Positions 46,875 through 56,163 of a stretch of 64,000 nt of DNA are shown here, piece after piece. Under the pieces are notes generated by a model. That model did not search any database and was not told where the DNA came from. It was given only the letters and a program-made list of their open reading frames with translations. This DNA is from an uncultured bacterium. GTDB taxonomy: Bacteria > Pseudomonadota > Alphaproteobacteria > Sphingomonadales > Sphingomonadaceae. Positions within the stretch are counted from its first letter, which is position 1. Each line of letters opens with the position of its first letter. The position numbers and the translations under genes were made by a program. The stretch is taken from the NCBI GenBank assembly GCA_942636505.2, contig CALOGB020000021.1:62001-126000 (forward strand), in the 5' to 3' direction.

Positions 46875-48289
46875 AGCGTTTTACCTTAACCGCCTGTGCT
46901 GCCCTGTCTTTTTCGGCCCCGGCATTTGCGCAGCAGGTACCGAACGCGACCCCCGACATCCCTGTTAGCGCGCACGACCGGTTCTACACTTCGGACCAGT
47001 TCTCCAACACCGTGTCGGTGATCGATCCGTCGACCAACACGCTGCTCGGCGTCATCAAGCTCGGCGACCAGACCCCGGCCAATCTCAGCCCGCTCTACAA
47101 GGGGCAGCTGCTCGTGCACGGCATGGGCTTCTCGCCCGATCGCAAGACGCTGGCGGTAATATCGATCGGCTCGAACTCGGTGACGTTCATCGACACTGCG
47201 ACCAATGCCGTGAAGCACACGACCTATGTGGGCCGATCGCCGCACGAAGCGTTCTTCCGCCCCGACGGTCGCGAAGTCTGGGTCGCGGTGCGCGGCGAGG
47301 ATTATATCCAGGTGCTCGACGGTAAGACCTTCGCGCCGACCACGCGCATCCCCGTTCCTAATGGCCCCGGCATGACGATCTTTTCGCCAAACGGGAAATA
47401 CGGTTACGTCTGTTCGAGCTTCTCGCCCGAGACAGTTGTGATCGACACCGCCTCGAAGAAGATCGTCGGTCGCGTCAAGCAGGCGAGCCCGTTCTGCCCT
47501 GACATCGCCGCGACGCCCGACGGTAAGCAGGTCTGGTTGACGCTCAAGGACGTCGGCAAGGTCATGGTGTTCGACGCCAAGCCACCCTTCGCAGTGCTCA
47601 AGACGTTCGATACCGGCGCGATCACCAACCACGTCAATATCGCCCGCAATAAGAATGGCCAGTTCGCCTTTGTGACGGTCGGCACCGAGAATGTCGTGAA
47701 GGTGTTCCGCACCACTGACTTCGTGCAGGTGGCGAGCATCCCGGTCGGCGCGCTCCCGCACGGCCTATGGCCGTCGGGCGACGGCACGCGGATGTATGTC
47801 GGGCTGGAGAACGCCGATGCGGTCGCGGCGATCGACACAGCAAGCAACACCGTCATCGCGACGATTCCAATCGGTCAGGGGCCGCAAGGCGTGGCATATG
47901 TTCCCGGCGCGGTGCCGGTAGGCGATGGCCGTGCAAACCTGGTGCCGCTCGCGCAGGCCGGCATGAAGATCCAGCTGACTCTATCCGGGACTGGGCGCAG
48001 CCAGGTCACGCTGTTCGATCAAGGCCAGGTCCAGATTTTGCAGGCGGCGGTTGCGGGCCTCAGCCCAAAGATGCCCTATGTCCTTGGATTATCCTCCCAC
48101 GCTGACGGCAGCGGCGTGATCCAGCCTCTGGCGAAGTTCATGACCAATCCGGCGGGCGGCGCGATAGTAAACACGCTCGGACCGCTCCGCCAGATCGTCA
48201 GCGACGCGAAAGGCGACATGCGCCGTTACCTCGTCATTGCTCCGGGCGACCCGATGATGCCGGGCGCTGTCGTTCAGGTGCAAAAATGA
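46871..48289 (+). CDS. Secreted YVTN beta-propeller protein, copy A
   Basis: A 472-residue secreted protein (signal KRFTLTACAALSFSAPAFAQ) with seven-blade propeller repeats: QFSNTVSVIDPSTNTLLG, SIGSNSVTFIDTATNAVKHT, GEDYIQVLDGKTFAPTTRI, and others. Three cysteines (YVCSSFSPET, SPFCPDIA) are conserved in the paralogue at 56164. After the propeller (about residue 350) comes a C-terminal beta domain (SHADGSGVIQPLAKFMTNPA). ATGA overlap with the DUF305 gene implies joint production and perhaps a complex. Confidence 0.82.
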   Translation: MKRFTLTACAALSFSAPAFAQQVPNATPDIPVSAHDRFYTSDQFSNTVSVIDPSTNTLLGVIKLGDQTPANLSPLYKGQLLVHGMGFSPDRKTLAVISIGSNSVTFIDTATNAVKHTTYVGRSPHEAFFRPDGREVWVAVRGEDYIQVLDGKTFAPTTRIPVPNGPGMTIFSPNGKYGYVCSSFSPETVVIDTASKKIVGRVKQASPFCPDIAATPDGKQVWLTLKDVGKVMVFDAKPPFAVLKTFDTGAITNHVNIARNKNGQFAFVTVGTENVVKVFRTTDFVQVASIPVGALPHGLWPSGDGTRMYVGLENADAVAAIDTASNTVIATIPIGQGPQGVAYVPGAVPVGDGRANLVPLAQAGMKIQLTLSGTGRSQVTLFDQGQVQILQAAVAGLSPKMPYVLGLSSHADGSGVIQPLAKFMTNPAGGAIVNTLGPLRQIVSDAKGDMRRYLVIAPGDPMMPGAVVQVQK

Positions 48290-48838
48290 GGATTCCGGTG
48301 AAACCTGCGCCCCGCTGTCCGTGTCCGGTATATTCGGCATGACGCTGGGCTAGGTCGACACGACGTCTCGAGAGTGTCGGAAAGCACTTGTTTGTCGCAC
48401 AATGGTGATTACGACTGGGTTTTCTACATATCGGGCCGCTGAATGCCGACAATGGGAAGGAAAGCGGACTGGCTGCTTTAGAGAGGGCAGGTGCGCTCCA
48501 CTACCTGGTGCACTTCCATTTCGTCGCAGCAGGATGCCTTTACGCCTAGCTCATTACAGGCCCCGATCCGGCGCCGCATCGGCCTTCCGTGCCTGCCCGC
48601 CTGATAGTGCTGGGGGTCGCCGTCGTGATCCACTCGATCATGTCGCAGCTGCTCTACGCCGGGCTGTTCGTCGCCATATCCGTGCCGGTTGAACAGTTTC
48701 GCCGCGGTGCGGAGCTGATGTCAGTACATGGCGCCCAACTCGCCGGAATGGGTCTGCGATGCGGCATGTTCTGGGTCAAAATCGAAGCCCGGCTTAAGCG
48801 AGACCGGTAGGACGAAGCGTTTGCTGCGTGCCGGCTGG
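48290..48838. other. Intergenic region with a repeat core
   Basis: No gene can be supported; a short plus-strand frame at 48589-48810 has a hydrophobic start but no ribosome binding site. Positions 48459-48479 resemble 53514-53534 in a GGAAAGCGGA core, which recurs as a small dispersed motif. No terminator is clear. Confidence 0.4.
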
Positions 48839-50617
48839 TCAGCTTTCTCCAAACAACTCACGTTGCGCCTTGTCCAATTCCTCTGCGTAGCGGCGTCGCG
48901 CATAGCTCTCGGAGAGGATGCCGAGAACTGCCCCGTCGCTTCCAACTACCGCCAGTTCGTCCGCACCTTCGGTATCGAACGTAGTCATGACGCTTCTGAT
49001 GTCTGAATCCGGCGTAAGGGCGAGACCCGTGTGGATCGCCAGCGACCCGATCGGTGCCTTCTGATCGACCTCTTCGGCAAATGCACTGGCAGTCTGTACG
49101 ATACCGCCATAATTTTCGTGGTCATCGACTAGTAGGACCCGACTTGTGGAACCAAGCGGAAACGCCCGACGAAACTCGGCGATCGTCGTGTTGCACGGCG
49201 TAGCCCTTTCGACACGTCGCATCATCTTGCCCGCTGTAAGCGTTCTGACCCAGCCGACATCGCGGGCGCTTTTGATGGTTTCGCCCCGGAGATGCAGGCG
49301 CCACGTAGAAAAGGAATAGCCGAACAGCTCGCGGACGATGGTGGACGAGACCAGCGATGCTGCAATGGCCGCGCCGGCAAGGGAGAAGTCGTGGGTCGCC
49401 TCAAGGACTAGCATCGCCATCGTCATCGGCCCGCCAACTACGGCGACCGCTAATGCGGCCATCCCCACCAGGGCCGCATTGTGCGGGTCGATCACAGGCG
49501 ATCCGACAATCCATTCGAGTGAACCAGCAAACAGGTGACCCAGCAGGCTGCCCAAGAACAAGGATGCGAAGAACAGGCCACCGCGGAAGCCAAAGCCAAG
49601 TGAGATGATGGAGGCCGCGCACTTGACGACGAAGATGGCGGCGAGGAAGCGCAGCGATACCTCGGCTTCAAGATTGAGGTGGAGGGCGCCGTGACCAGCA
49701 GAGAGAATTTGCGGCGTGAGCATCGCCAGAGGGATGAGCAGAAGACCGCCCAATATCGGCCGGCAAATCGAGGGTATCGGCAGTTTGCGTGTAGCTGCTT
49801 CCATCTCCGCAACAGCCCGCATCAGCAGTATACCAGCGCCAGCGGCACAGGCCCCAAGACCGGCGTAGAGAAGGTAGTGGAACGTCTCGATCTGTTCGCC
49901 TGCATTAGCCGCAACCAGATACGGTTGAGCACCAAACGCCTGCGCCACAAGGACACTCGCCAGGCACGCCGCAGCGACAGGTGCCAGCGCTGATATCGTA
50001 TAGGCCCCGATTACGATCTCAAAGGCATAGAAGGCCCCAGCTAATGGAGCCCCGAATGCACCTGCGATGGCGGCGCCCGTTCCGGCGCCGACCAAGATGC
50101 GCAGATCGGACCTGCGTAACGCAAACCAGTTGCCGCTGAGCGAGGCGACGAGCCCTCCCAACTGCGCATACGCCGCCTCAAGCCCCACAGACGCACCGAA
50201 GCCGTTGGAAAGGATCGTTTGCCCGGAGATAACGAGGCTGTCGGACCATGACATGCGACCACCATGAAGGGCGTTCGCCTCTACAGCGTCGACCATCCGG
50301 CGCCGGCGAGCATGAGTAACCCAAGAGAAGAGTGCGAGGACGGCTCCACCAGCCGGCAGGGCAAGTAGAGCAAGGTAAGGGATCGTCGTGGCCGCACTCA
50401 GCCTTTCATCCGGCGACAAGGCATAAAGCAGATGCTGCATCGCCTGTGCGAGCGTACCCTGGACGACACTGAGCAATCCGGCTGCACTGCCGATCATGAT
50501 GGCCAGCACGATGAGTGCAGCTTCGCTGGATCGAAAAGCTTTACGGAGCCACGATGGCGCCACCCGACCAGATCCAGGTGGACTAGCTGCGCTATCGATC
50601 AGTGGCGCTGAAGCCAT
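48839..50617 (-). CDS. ClC-family chloride channel with C-terminal CBS domains
   Basis: A 592-residue ClC protein: about twelve membrane helices with GQTILSNGFGASVGLEAAY (gating Glu in GLEAAY, about residue 148), GAGTGAAIAGAFGAPLAGAFY and FGFRGGLFFASLFLGSLLG, then a cytoplasmic C-terminus with two CBS-like segments from about residue 440 (VERATPCNTTIAEFRRAFP, then LALTPDSDIRSVMTTFDTEG). It is not of the CLC-F class (no GREGT). Exchanges chloride or similar anions. Last gene of the minus-strand DUF202-SLC13-small-ClC run. Confidence 0.86.
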   Translation of the reverse strand: MASAPLIDSAASPPGSGRVAPSWLRKAFRSSEAALIVLAIMIGSAAGLLSVVQGTLAQAMQHLLYALSPDERLSAATTIPYLALLALPAGGAVLALFSWVTHARRRRMVDAVEANALHGGRMSWSDSLVISGQTILSNGFGASVGLEAAYAQLGGLVASLSGNWFALRRSDLRILVGAGTGAAIAGAFGAPLAGAFYAFEIVIGAYTISALAPVAAACLASVLVAQAFGAQPYLVAANAGEQIETFHYLLYAGLGACAAGAGILLMRAVAEMEAATRKLPIPSICRPILGGLLLIPLAMLTPQILSAGHGALHLNLEAEVSLRFLAAIFVVKCAASIISLGFGFRGGLFFASLFLGSLLGHLFAGSLEWIVGSPVIDPHNAALVGMAALAVAVVGGPMTMAMLVLEATHDFSLAGAAIAASLVSSTIVRELFGYSFSTWRLHLRGETIKSARDVGWVRTLTAGKMMRRVERATPCNTTIAEFRRAFPLGSTSRVLLVDDHENYGGIVQTASAFAEEVDQKAPIGSLAIHTGLALTPDSDIRSVMTTFDTEGADELAVVGSDGAVLGILSESYARRRYAEELDKAQRELFGES

Positions 50618-50618
50618 G

Positions 50619-50912
50619 TCAGTCGGCGTCCTGCATCAAGGTTGCAAACAGGGCTGCGGCGAGAACGGCGCTCGAAAGCCACATCACAATCGACAGCGTC
50701 CAAGACGTCGCCAGTCCAGCTGCCGTGATTGTTGCAAGCAGTAGGACGATGAGAACGGGCATGGCTGCCCGCGAGTGGAAAAAACGCATGAAGCCGCCTA
50801 CGCCTGCTACATCTGCGGTGCCACAACCTTCCGAGCCGCCCGGTACGCTTCCTCGCCACGGACGCCATTCAGTATCTTCGAACGCCTGCGGCTTGGCCAT
50901 GCTGCCCATCAA
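50619..50912 (-). CDS. Small membrane protein
   Basis: A 97-residue protein with two transmembrane helices (AAMPVLIVLLLATITAAGLA and IVMWLSSAVLAAALFATLM). It ends one base before the ClC start and begins 13 bases after the SLC13 gene, so it belongs to that operon. No family recognised. Confidence 0.6.
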   Translation of the reverse strand: MMGSMAKPQAFEDTEWRPWRGSVPGGSEGCGTADVAGVGGFMRFFHSRAAMPVLIVLLLATITAAGLATSWTLSIVMWLSSAVLAAALFATLMQDAD

Positions 50913-50925
50913 CAGTACCCGGCGA

Positions 50926-52701
50926 TCAGTGCAGTGGCCAAGTCCACATCACTAGAGGCGTACCAACCAAGACCACCAGAACCGATAGTGGTGCGCCCAG
51001 CCGGGCGTAATCGCTGAAGCGGTAGCCCCCAGGACCAAAAACCAAGGTGTTACACTGATGCCCAATCGGCGTCAGGAAATCGCATCCTGCCCCGATAGCG
51101 GTCCCGATGAGGAAGGCTTCGGGGCGATATCCGAGGTCATGCGCGAACACCGCCGCGATTGGCGCCATCACCAAGACCGTCGCGGCATTGTTGAGAAACG
51201 GCGTCACAGCCATCGCCGCTACGAGGATCAGGGCGACCGCGCCCCATGGCGGCAAGGAGGCCGCCAGATGGGCAAGCGAGGTCGCGAGTACATCCGACGC
51301 GCCGGTGGTGCGCAGGGTTTCACTGACCGGAATGAGCGCGCCCAGCATGATGAGAATTGGCCATTCGACGCCATCATAGGCATCTCGCAGCGGTAGCGCT
51401 CCGGTCGCCATCATTAGACCGGCAGCGGCGAAGAAGGCGACGGCCACAGGCACATAGCCGGTCGCGGTTACGGTCATCGCCACCGCGAGGATGATAAGTG
51501 GTAGGAAGCGACGCTTCGAACTTCCCAGACGCAGGGCACGCTCTGCCAGCGGCAGCGTACCGAGGTCACGCATGCGTTCCGGCAAGAGTGTGAGGGGTCC
51601 TTGAAGAACAATGACATCGCCGGCGCGCAAGACGGTCTCGCTGAGCTGCTTGGTCAGCCGTTTGCCGGCGCGCGATACCGCGATGAGATTGACGCCATAG
51701 CGTTGCTGAAGCCGCAGTCGTCCAGCGGACTGGCGGACCAACACGGAGCCGGTGGTGATGACCGCCTCAATGACGCCAACCTCATCATCTTCGCTGCCTT
51801 CCGGTAGGTCACGATGCTGTCCGGCAAGTGCTAGGTGGTCACCCGCAATGACACGCTCAAGCGTATCCGGGTCACCGCCCAAGATCAGCGTGTCGCCGGC
51901 AGCCAGAAGGAACTCGGCCGTAATGCTCGTGCGCACATCGTCACGGACAACATTGGCGATCGTCACCTCATTATCATGACGGTCGATGAAGGACTCAACC
52001 GTTTCGCCGACAGCGGGCGATCCGTCTTGGATGGTCGCCTCAGTGACATAGTCCGTGATGTTTAGAGCTTCGCCCATGGTCGGCGCTGCGCGGCGTTCCC
52101 TGGGCAGGAGGCGGTAGCCGAAACGCAGGAAAATGAGGCCGACCACAAGCAGGCCCAGCCCCGTTGGCAGATAATCGAACATGCCGAACGGCTCACCGGT
52201 CATCTGCTCTCGTACTCTGCTGACAATAATATTCGGCGACGTACCAACGAGGGTCATCAACCCGCCAAGGAGCGAAGCGAACGACATCGGCATCAGGAAC
52301 ACCGAGGGGCTAGTGTCCGATTTCTTCGCCGTCTGCACGGCTGCCGGCATCAGCATAGCCAAGGCACCGACGTTCTTTACGAGCCCGGACGATACCCCGA
52401 CTGCCGTAGTCAGCACCACGAGTTGCGACCGGACGCGTGTCACGCGCCGCGCCAGTATCCCGAGCGCGCTCTCGATTAGGCCGGAACGCTGCATTGCCGA
52501 TGAGATCACCAGCGCCGATCCAACGATGATAACGATGTCATCGGAAAAGCCAGTAAATGCCGCTTTGGGCTTCACCAATCCCAGCGACAGCCCGGCAAGC
52601 AGGGCGATGATGGCCGTGACATCATAGCGAAATCGGCCCCAAAGAAAGAGGCCCATCATGCCAATCAGCAGGCCAATCGACATAAGTTGCGGCGTGGTCA
52701 T
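50926..52701 (-). CDS. SLC13/DASS-type permease with TrkA-C domains
   Basis: A 591-residue anion transporter of the divalent anion:sodium symporter family with two TrkA-C (RCK) regulatory domains inserted between the membrane halves, at about residues 205-380 (AVGETVESFIDRHDNEVTIA, LAAGDTLILGGDPDTLERV, LRAGDVIVLQGP). First half has FTGFSDDIVIIVGSALVISS and GTSPNIIVSRVREQMTG; second half has TPFLNNAATVLVMAPIAAVF and TPIGHQCNTLVFGPGGYR. Such proteins often carry sulfate or similar anions. Start 52701 is chosen over 52779. Confidence 0.85.
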   Translation of the reverse strand: MTTPQLMSIGLLIGMMGLFLWGRFRYDVTAIIALLAGLSLGLVKPKAAFTGFSDDIVIIVGSALVISSAMQRSGLIESALGILARRVTRVRSQLVVLTTAVGVSSGLVKNVGALAMLMPAAVQTAKKSDTSPSVFLMPMSFASLLGGLMTLVGTSPNIIVSRVREQMTGEPFGMFDYLPTGLGLLVVGLIFLRFGYRLLPRERRAAPTMGEALNITDYVTEATIQDGSPAVGETVESFIDRHDNEVTIANVVRDDVRTSITAEFLLAAGDTLILGGDPDTLERVIAGDHLALAGQHRDLPEGSEDDEVGVIEAVITTGSVLVRQSAGRLRLQQRYGVNLIAVSRAGKRLTKQLSETVLRAGDVIVLQGPLTLLPERMRDLGTLPLAERALRLGSSKRRFLPLIILAVAMTVTATGYVPVAVAFFAAAGLMMATGALPLRDAYDGVEWPILIMLGALIPVSETLRTTGASDVLATSLAHLAASLPPWGAVALILVAAMAVTPFLNNAATVLVMAPIAAVFAHDLGYRPEAFLIGTAIGAGCDFLTPIGHQCNTLVFGPGGYRFSDYARLGAPLSVLVVLVGTPLVMWTWPLH

Positions 52702-52738
52702 GCAAGCAGAATCCGTAAAATGGCGATAGTCACGCCGG

Positions 52739-53176
52739 TTATTGCAGCCAAATCCCGACGAGTGCCGCCAAGACGGCAATCGCTAGGAAGCCGTTCACAG
52801 AGATCAGCAACCAAGCCGGCAGTCGCTGAGTGTCGGGCCGCGGTGGGGCGATAGGAATCATTTCACGCCAGACCGCTGCAACGAAGCAGAAGCCGCTGAA
52901 CAGGATCAGGACGGTTGCGGTCGCACCGGCAAGCCAGCCGGGCACGATGTTCTCAAGCAATGCGCGGGCGCCAATTCCTGCGGCTAGAGCGGCAAGCCCG
53001 GTACGGACCCAGGCTGCGTAGGTGCGCTCCGCTGCCATGACTGTTCGATCGGCAGCAAGCTCCGTGCGCCGATCGGCGCTATCTGCTTGCTGCTTGGCGC
53101 TATGCTCCAACCGGTCCGCACCGTGAACGAATGGGCCGTTGAAATCACGGGTCAATGACAGTCGTTCGTTGGCCAT
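52739..53176 (-). CDS. DUF202 (YidH-like) membrane protein
   Basis: A 145-residue protein with a soluble charged N-terminus (SADRRTELAADRTVMAAERTY), then three transmembrane helices, the DUF202 pattern TYAAWVRTGLAALAAGIGARA being diagnostic. First gene of the minus-strand operon ahead of the SLC13 permease. Function of the family unknown. Confidence 0.78.
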   Translation of the reverse strand: MANERLSLTRDFNGPFVHGADRLEHSAKQQADSADRRTELAADRTVMAAERTYAAWVRTGLAALAAGIGARALLENIVPGWLAGATATVLILFSGFCFVAAVWREMIPIAPPRPDTQRLPAWLLISVNGFLAIAVLAALVGIWLQ

Positions 53177-53604
53177 GGATGATCAACGATACCCACACGC
53201 TTTCAGCACATCGAATGTTAAAAAGGATCATGCCGAATAAGTTATCGAGGTTAGCAGATCCCCCGCCTTCACAGGTGTCAAAACCGGCTGGTTGCGGCAC
53301 GAAACCTTTCTCGAAAACGATCCAGACCGTGCGAAAACTCCAACCCCGAATGTAGCGTACTAATATAGCTGCGTGTCGGTTGCCAGGTGATTGGCTATCT
53401 TGCGTCGCAGCCATATCTGGCGACGTTATGTTTCGAGCATCACGTCTGTATCGGGGGCGGCGGTGAGTTTTCGCACGGTCTGGATCGAATTTCGGGAATG
53501 TCCGGGTTGGGCAGGAAAGCGGAACGGCGGCTTTCGGGAAGGTGCTGGCGATGGCCGACATTCTGTGGCGCTGCCTCCTTTTACAGGAGTATCTATCGTT
53601 ACAT
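53177..53604. other. Region with a 23-base inverted repeat
   Basis: No gene supported. The 23 bases at 53318-53340 recur exactly, inverted, at 53465-53487; the unit read from its outer side is GAGTTTTCGCACGGTC plus TGGATCG. The similarity extends with mismatches on both flanks (GG.GGT before, TTTCG.GAA after). The arms are 124 bases apart. The lower half also contains a GGAAAGCGGA motif shared with 48459-48479. Possibly a small mobile or recombination element. Confidence 0.5.
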
Positions 53605-53925
53605 TCACACGCTCGGCGGTCTGCTACGATCGAACTCCATTTTGAAGATTCCGTCAGACCTCAAAACATAGGTGCAATGATGCCAATCTTCCTGACTCTC
53701 TTTAAGCATGTCACGCCTTAGGGCGGATAGAGCATCATTGACGGATCGGTTCATGGTTCTCTCACCTTCCACCCCCTCAACAAGCTTACCGTTGCACACG
53801 ACATCGTAGCGCCTCTGTATCCAGTCGTCATGAACTTCTGCCACGATCCATACTTCGGATACAGAAGCCGCTAGCATTGGAGCAATTGCGAGGGCGATGC
53901 TCTCCAGCTGACGGCTACTTTCCAT
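53605..53925 (-). CDS. Hypothetical protein (106 aa)
   Basis: A 106-residue protein with GGAGG upstream of ATG 53925. It has a hydrophobic helix at the N-terminus (LESIALAIAPMLAASVSEVW), a beta-rich middle (VWIVAEVHDDWIQRRYDVVC) and a Ser/Asn segment. The layout recalls small immunity-type proteins but I cannot place it. Stands alone. Confidence 0.5.
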   Translation of the reverse strand: MESSRQLESIALAIAPMLAASVSEVWIVAEVHDDWIQRRYDVVCNGKLVEGVEGERTMNRSVNDALSALRRDMLKESQEDWHHCTYVLRSDGIFKMEFDRSRPPSV

Positions 53926-54314
53926 TTCTGCATTTACCTCCGATACCAGATTATATCAGCGTAATCGCTTTTGCGATCCATTTTACCGCGCTTGCCCATT
54001 GGCCGTAACTAGACAGCTTTACCAATCCCGAGCGCCCCGATTGCAACTCATGTCTGGAAAGTTCCCCATAATCCCACTGAACGAATGACTACTACCGGGA
54101 CTCCGAATTACTAACCCGAGCGTCCGGGTGTGGGCGTGAACGGCCCTGCCGTTTTTAAGCGCCGACTAGCCCCGCCAGTGTCGGAAAACACATGATAGCC
54201 GACACCCCCGACCTGCGCTTTCGCCGAACCATACCCACCTCCACCCATAATGATCGACAAACCCTATCGCTTTGGTAAAGTGTGCGAGAACGTACTTTCG
54301 AAGGTTTGTCGTAC
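53926..54314. other. Intergenic region before the recombinase
   Basis: No gene. A terminator-like hairpin for plus-strand transcription, AACGGC-CCT-GCCGTT followed by TTT, lies at 54139-54156. CGACAAACC at 54255-54263 and GGTTTGTCG at 54303-54311 form an inverted repeat just before the recombinase gene, probably its binding site. Confidence 0.5.
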
Positions 54315-54899
54315 ATGTTGGTCGGATATATGAGGGTGTCGTCAGCCGACGATCGTCAGACGGTCGACCTGCAACGTGACGCGCTGGTAGCAGCTGGCGT
54401 TGATCATCGGCATCTCCATACTGACAAGGCATCGGGCGCTCGCGACGATCGACCTGGGCTGAAAGCATGCCTCGACTATTTGAACGCGGGCGACACGCTG
54501 GTTGTGTGGAAGCTCGACCGGTTAGGACGTTCGCTGCCCCACCTGCTGACGATCGTCACCGACCTGAAGGCGCGCGGCATCGCGTTCCGATCGCTGACCG
54601 AGCAGATGGATACGACCACGCCGCACGGCGAGTTGCTGTTCTCGCTGTTCGGTGCATTGGCTCAGTATGAGCGTGCGCTGACGCGCGAACGAGTGATGGC
54701 GGGACTAGCCGCTGCCAAACGTCGAGGACGCCAAGGGGGGCGGCCACCTATGATCGACGCCGAAACTCTTGAACGGATCACTGCTGCGCTGGATGGCGGA
54801 GCCAGTAAGGCGTCTGTCTGCCGGACCTTCAAGGTGCCGCGCTCTACCCTGCTTGGCACCCTAGCGCGGATCGGTTGGGCCGGTTCGGCGAAGGCCTGA
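54315..54899 (+). CDS. Serine recombinase (resolvase/invertase)
   Basis: A serine site-specific recombinase of about 194 residues. The catalytic Ser is in YMRVSSADD near residue 9. YLNAGDTLVVWKLDRLGRS (about residues 53-71), GELLFSLFGALAQYERALTRER and a C-terminal helix-turn-helix (ASKASVCRTFKVPRSTLLGT) are present. Start ATG 54315 follows the inverted repeat that ends at 54311; the longer frame from 54282 would cross it. Resolves cointegrates or inverts DNA in Tn3-like elements, and no Tn3 transposase is in this window, so it is an orphan or a plasmid dimer-resolution gene. Confidence 0.88.
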   Translation: MLVGYMRVSSADDRQTVDLQRDALVAAGVDHRHLHTDKASGARDDRPGLKACLDYLNAGDTLVVWKLDRLGRSLPHLLTIVTDLKARGIAFRSLTEQMDTTTPHGELLFSLFGALAQYERALTRERVMAGLAAAKRRGRQGGRPPMIDAETLERITAALDGGASKASVCRTFKVPRSTLLGTLARIGWAGSAKA

Positions 54900-55071
54900 T
54901 TTTCGCGCCCCTGTTATTATGACCGGTAAGCCGAGGAGGAAGCTGTCGCCAATATCGTTCGCAAAGCGTGTCAGATTGCAGGCTCTTTGACGGCGCAGGG
55001 ATCGCATGTGGGCAGTTGAGGCTATTATTCTGCCTCAATGCTAAGCATTTAACGGACGTTACCGGACAACA

Positions 55072-55248
55072 TCAGGTGATGATCACCGTGGCGACACCAA
55101 TGATGGACAGAACAACGCTGATTGCAACTAGCCACCGGACATGGGATCGATTCACTGGCAAGCTGGCGCGATGCACCGCTACCAGCAACAGAGCCGTACT
55201 GAGGAGTACGATCGCACTGCCTAATAAATCGCCCTGCGTCTCGGTCAT
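55072..55248 (-). CDS. Small membrane protein (58 aa)
   Basis: A 58-residue frame with two hydrophobic helices (GSAIVLLSTALLLVAVHR and WLVAISVVLSIIGVATVII) and a GGAA site before ATG 55248. No homology assigned. The opposite-strand frame in the same place lacks coding character. Confidence 0.4.
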   Translation of the reverse strand: MTETQGDLLGSAIVLLSTALLLVAVHRASLPVNRSHVRWLVAISVVLSIIGVATVIIT

Positions 55249-55695
55249 GGCTGTTCCAGTCGGTTCGCTTCTTAATGAATGTACCAACCTGCGATTGTCG
55301 TCGTCATGACAGCGGGATGAAGAACGAGCGTAAGCTTCGCACTATGTGCAAATTACGAACCGCCTCGGCTCTAAATGCGCATCTCCGGCAGCCTTCAACG
55401 ACTTTCTGTTAGGTCGCTCGTTACACCAAGCTCAGGCAGTAGCCAGATCTGAAAAACTATAACGCCGCCCTCACCGGGTCTCAGCGCTGCGCACCGATTA
55501 TTTCCAACAAAGCGTCCGCAGCTATCGAACCGTATTTTTTCATCGTAGCATCTGGTGCCAATGCTTGGCGTTCGCATATGGCCATTCCCCTCGAAGGGGC
55601 GCATGACTGAAGTCGGCAAGCGTAGACAAAGATACACTGGCAAACGTCACTTTATCAGAACGCTGGCACCCGATCCGCGAAAATATCAAGTGACC
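55249..55695. other. Intergenic region
   Basis: About 450 bases without a supported gene; short frames only. Ends at the ECF-type promoter described next. Confidence 0.4.
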
Positions 55696-55724
55696 GGGAA
55701 TAAACTGCCGAGTGGCGACGTCTA
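55696..55724 (+). promoter_or_regulatory. ECF-sigma-type promoter of the second DUF305 operon
   Basis: GGGAATAA at 55696-55703 and CGTCTA at 55719-55724, 15 bases apart, match the usual layout of ECF sigma promoters (GGAAT-type -35, CGTC-type -10). It lies 34 bases before the DUF305 start. The operon it heads encodes an ECF sigma factor, so autoregulation is likely. Confidence 0.6.
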
Positions 55725-55757
55725 AGCTGACATACCGACTCTGCGTAGGAGACCATC

Positions 55758-56162
55758 TTGCCTGCCATCCGATCATTGGCCCGATTTTCCATAGCCATTA
55801 CTCTTGCTTTCGGGGGCGGTGCCGCCTTCGCGACAGTTGCGAATGACGAGAAGCCTTATCTGACCGAGGTCAACGCCGCGATGGAGCGGATGATGGCCGG
55901 CATGATGGTCGCCCCGTCGGGCAATGTGGATGCGGACTTCGTGACGATGATGCTGCCGCATCATCAGGGTGCCATCGACATGGCTGTGGCAGAGCTTCGA
56001 TACGGCAAGAACGAGCAACTCAAACGCATCGCGCAAGAGATTATCGTCGACCAGCAGCAGGAGATCGCCGCCATGCGCCTTGCGCTTGGCCAGCCGCTCC
56101 CGCCCTCTGCTCCAGTTCCTACGCAGCAGTCTGCTCTCCCCCATCCGCACATGGAGCCTTGA
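55758..56162 (+). CDS. DUF305 periplasmic protein, copy B
   Basis: A 134-residue DUF305 protein with a TTG start at 55758 preceded by GGAG, and a signal peptide (FSIAITLAFGGGAAFA). The core MMLPHHQGAIDMAVAELRYG parallels copy A at 46494. Met-rich MERMMAGMMV and His at the C-terminus (LPHPHMEP) suggest metal binding. The propeller gene starts two bases after the stop codon. Confidence 0.82.
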   Translation: MPAIRSLARFSIAITLAFGGGAAFATVANDEKPYLTEVNAAMERMMAGMMVAPSGNVDADFVTMMLPHHQGAIDMAVAELRYGKNEQLKRIAQEIIVDQQQEIAAMRLALGQPLPPSAPVPTQQSALPHPHMEP

Positions 56163-56163
56163 A

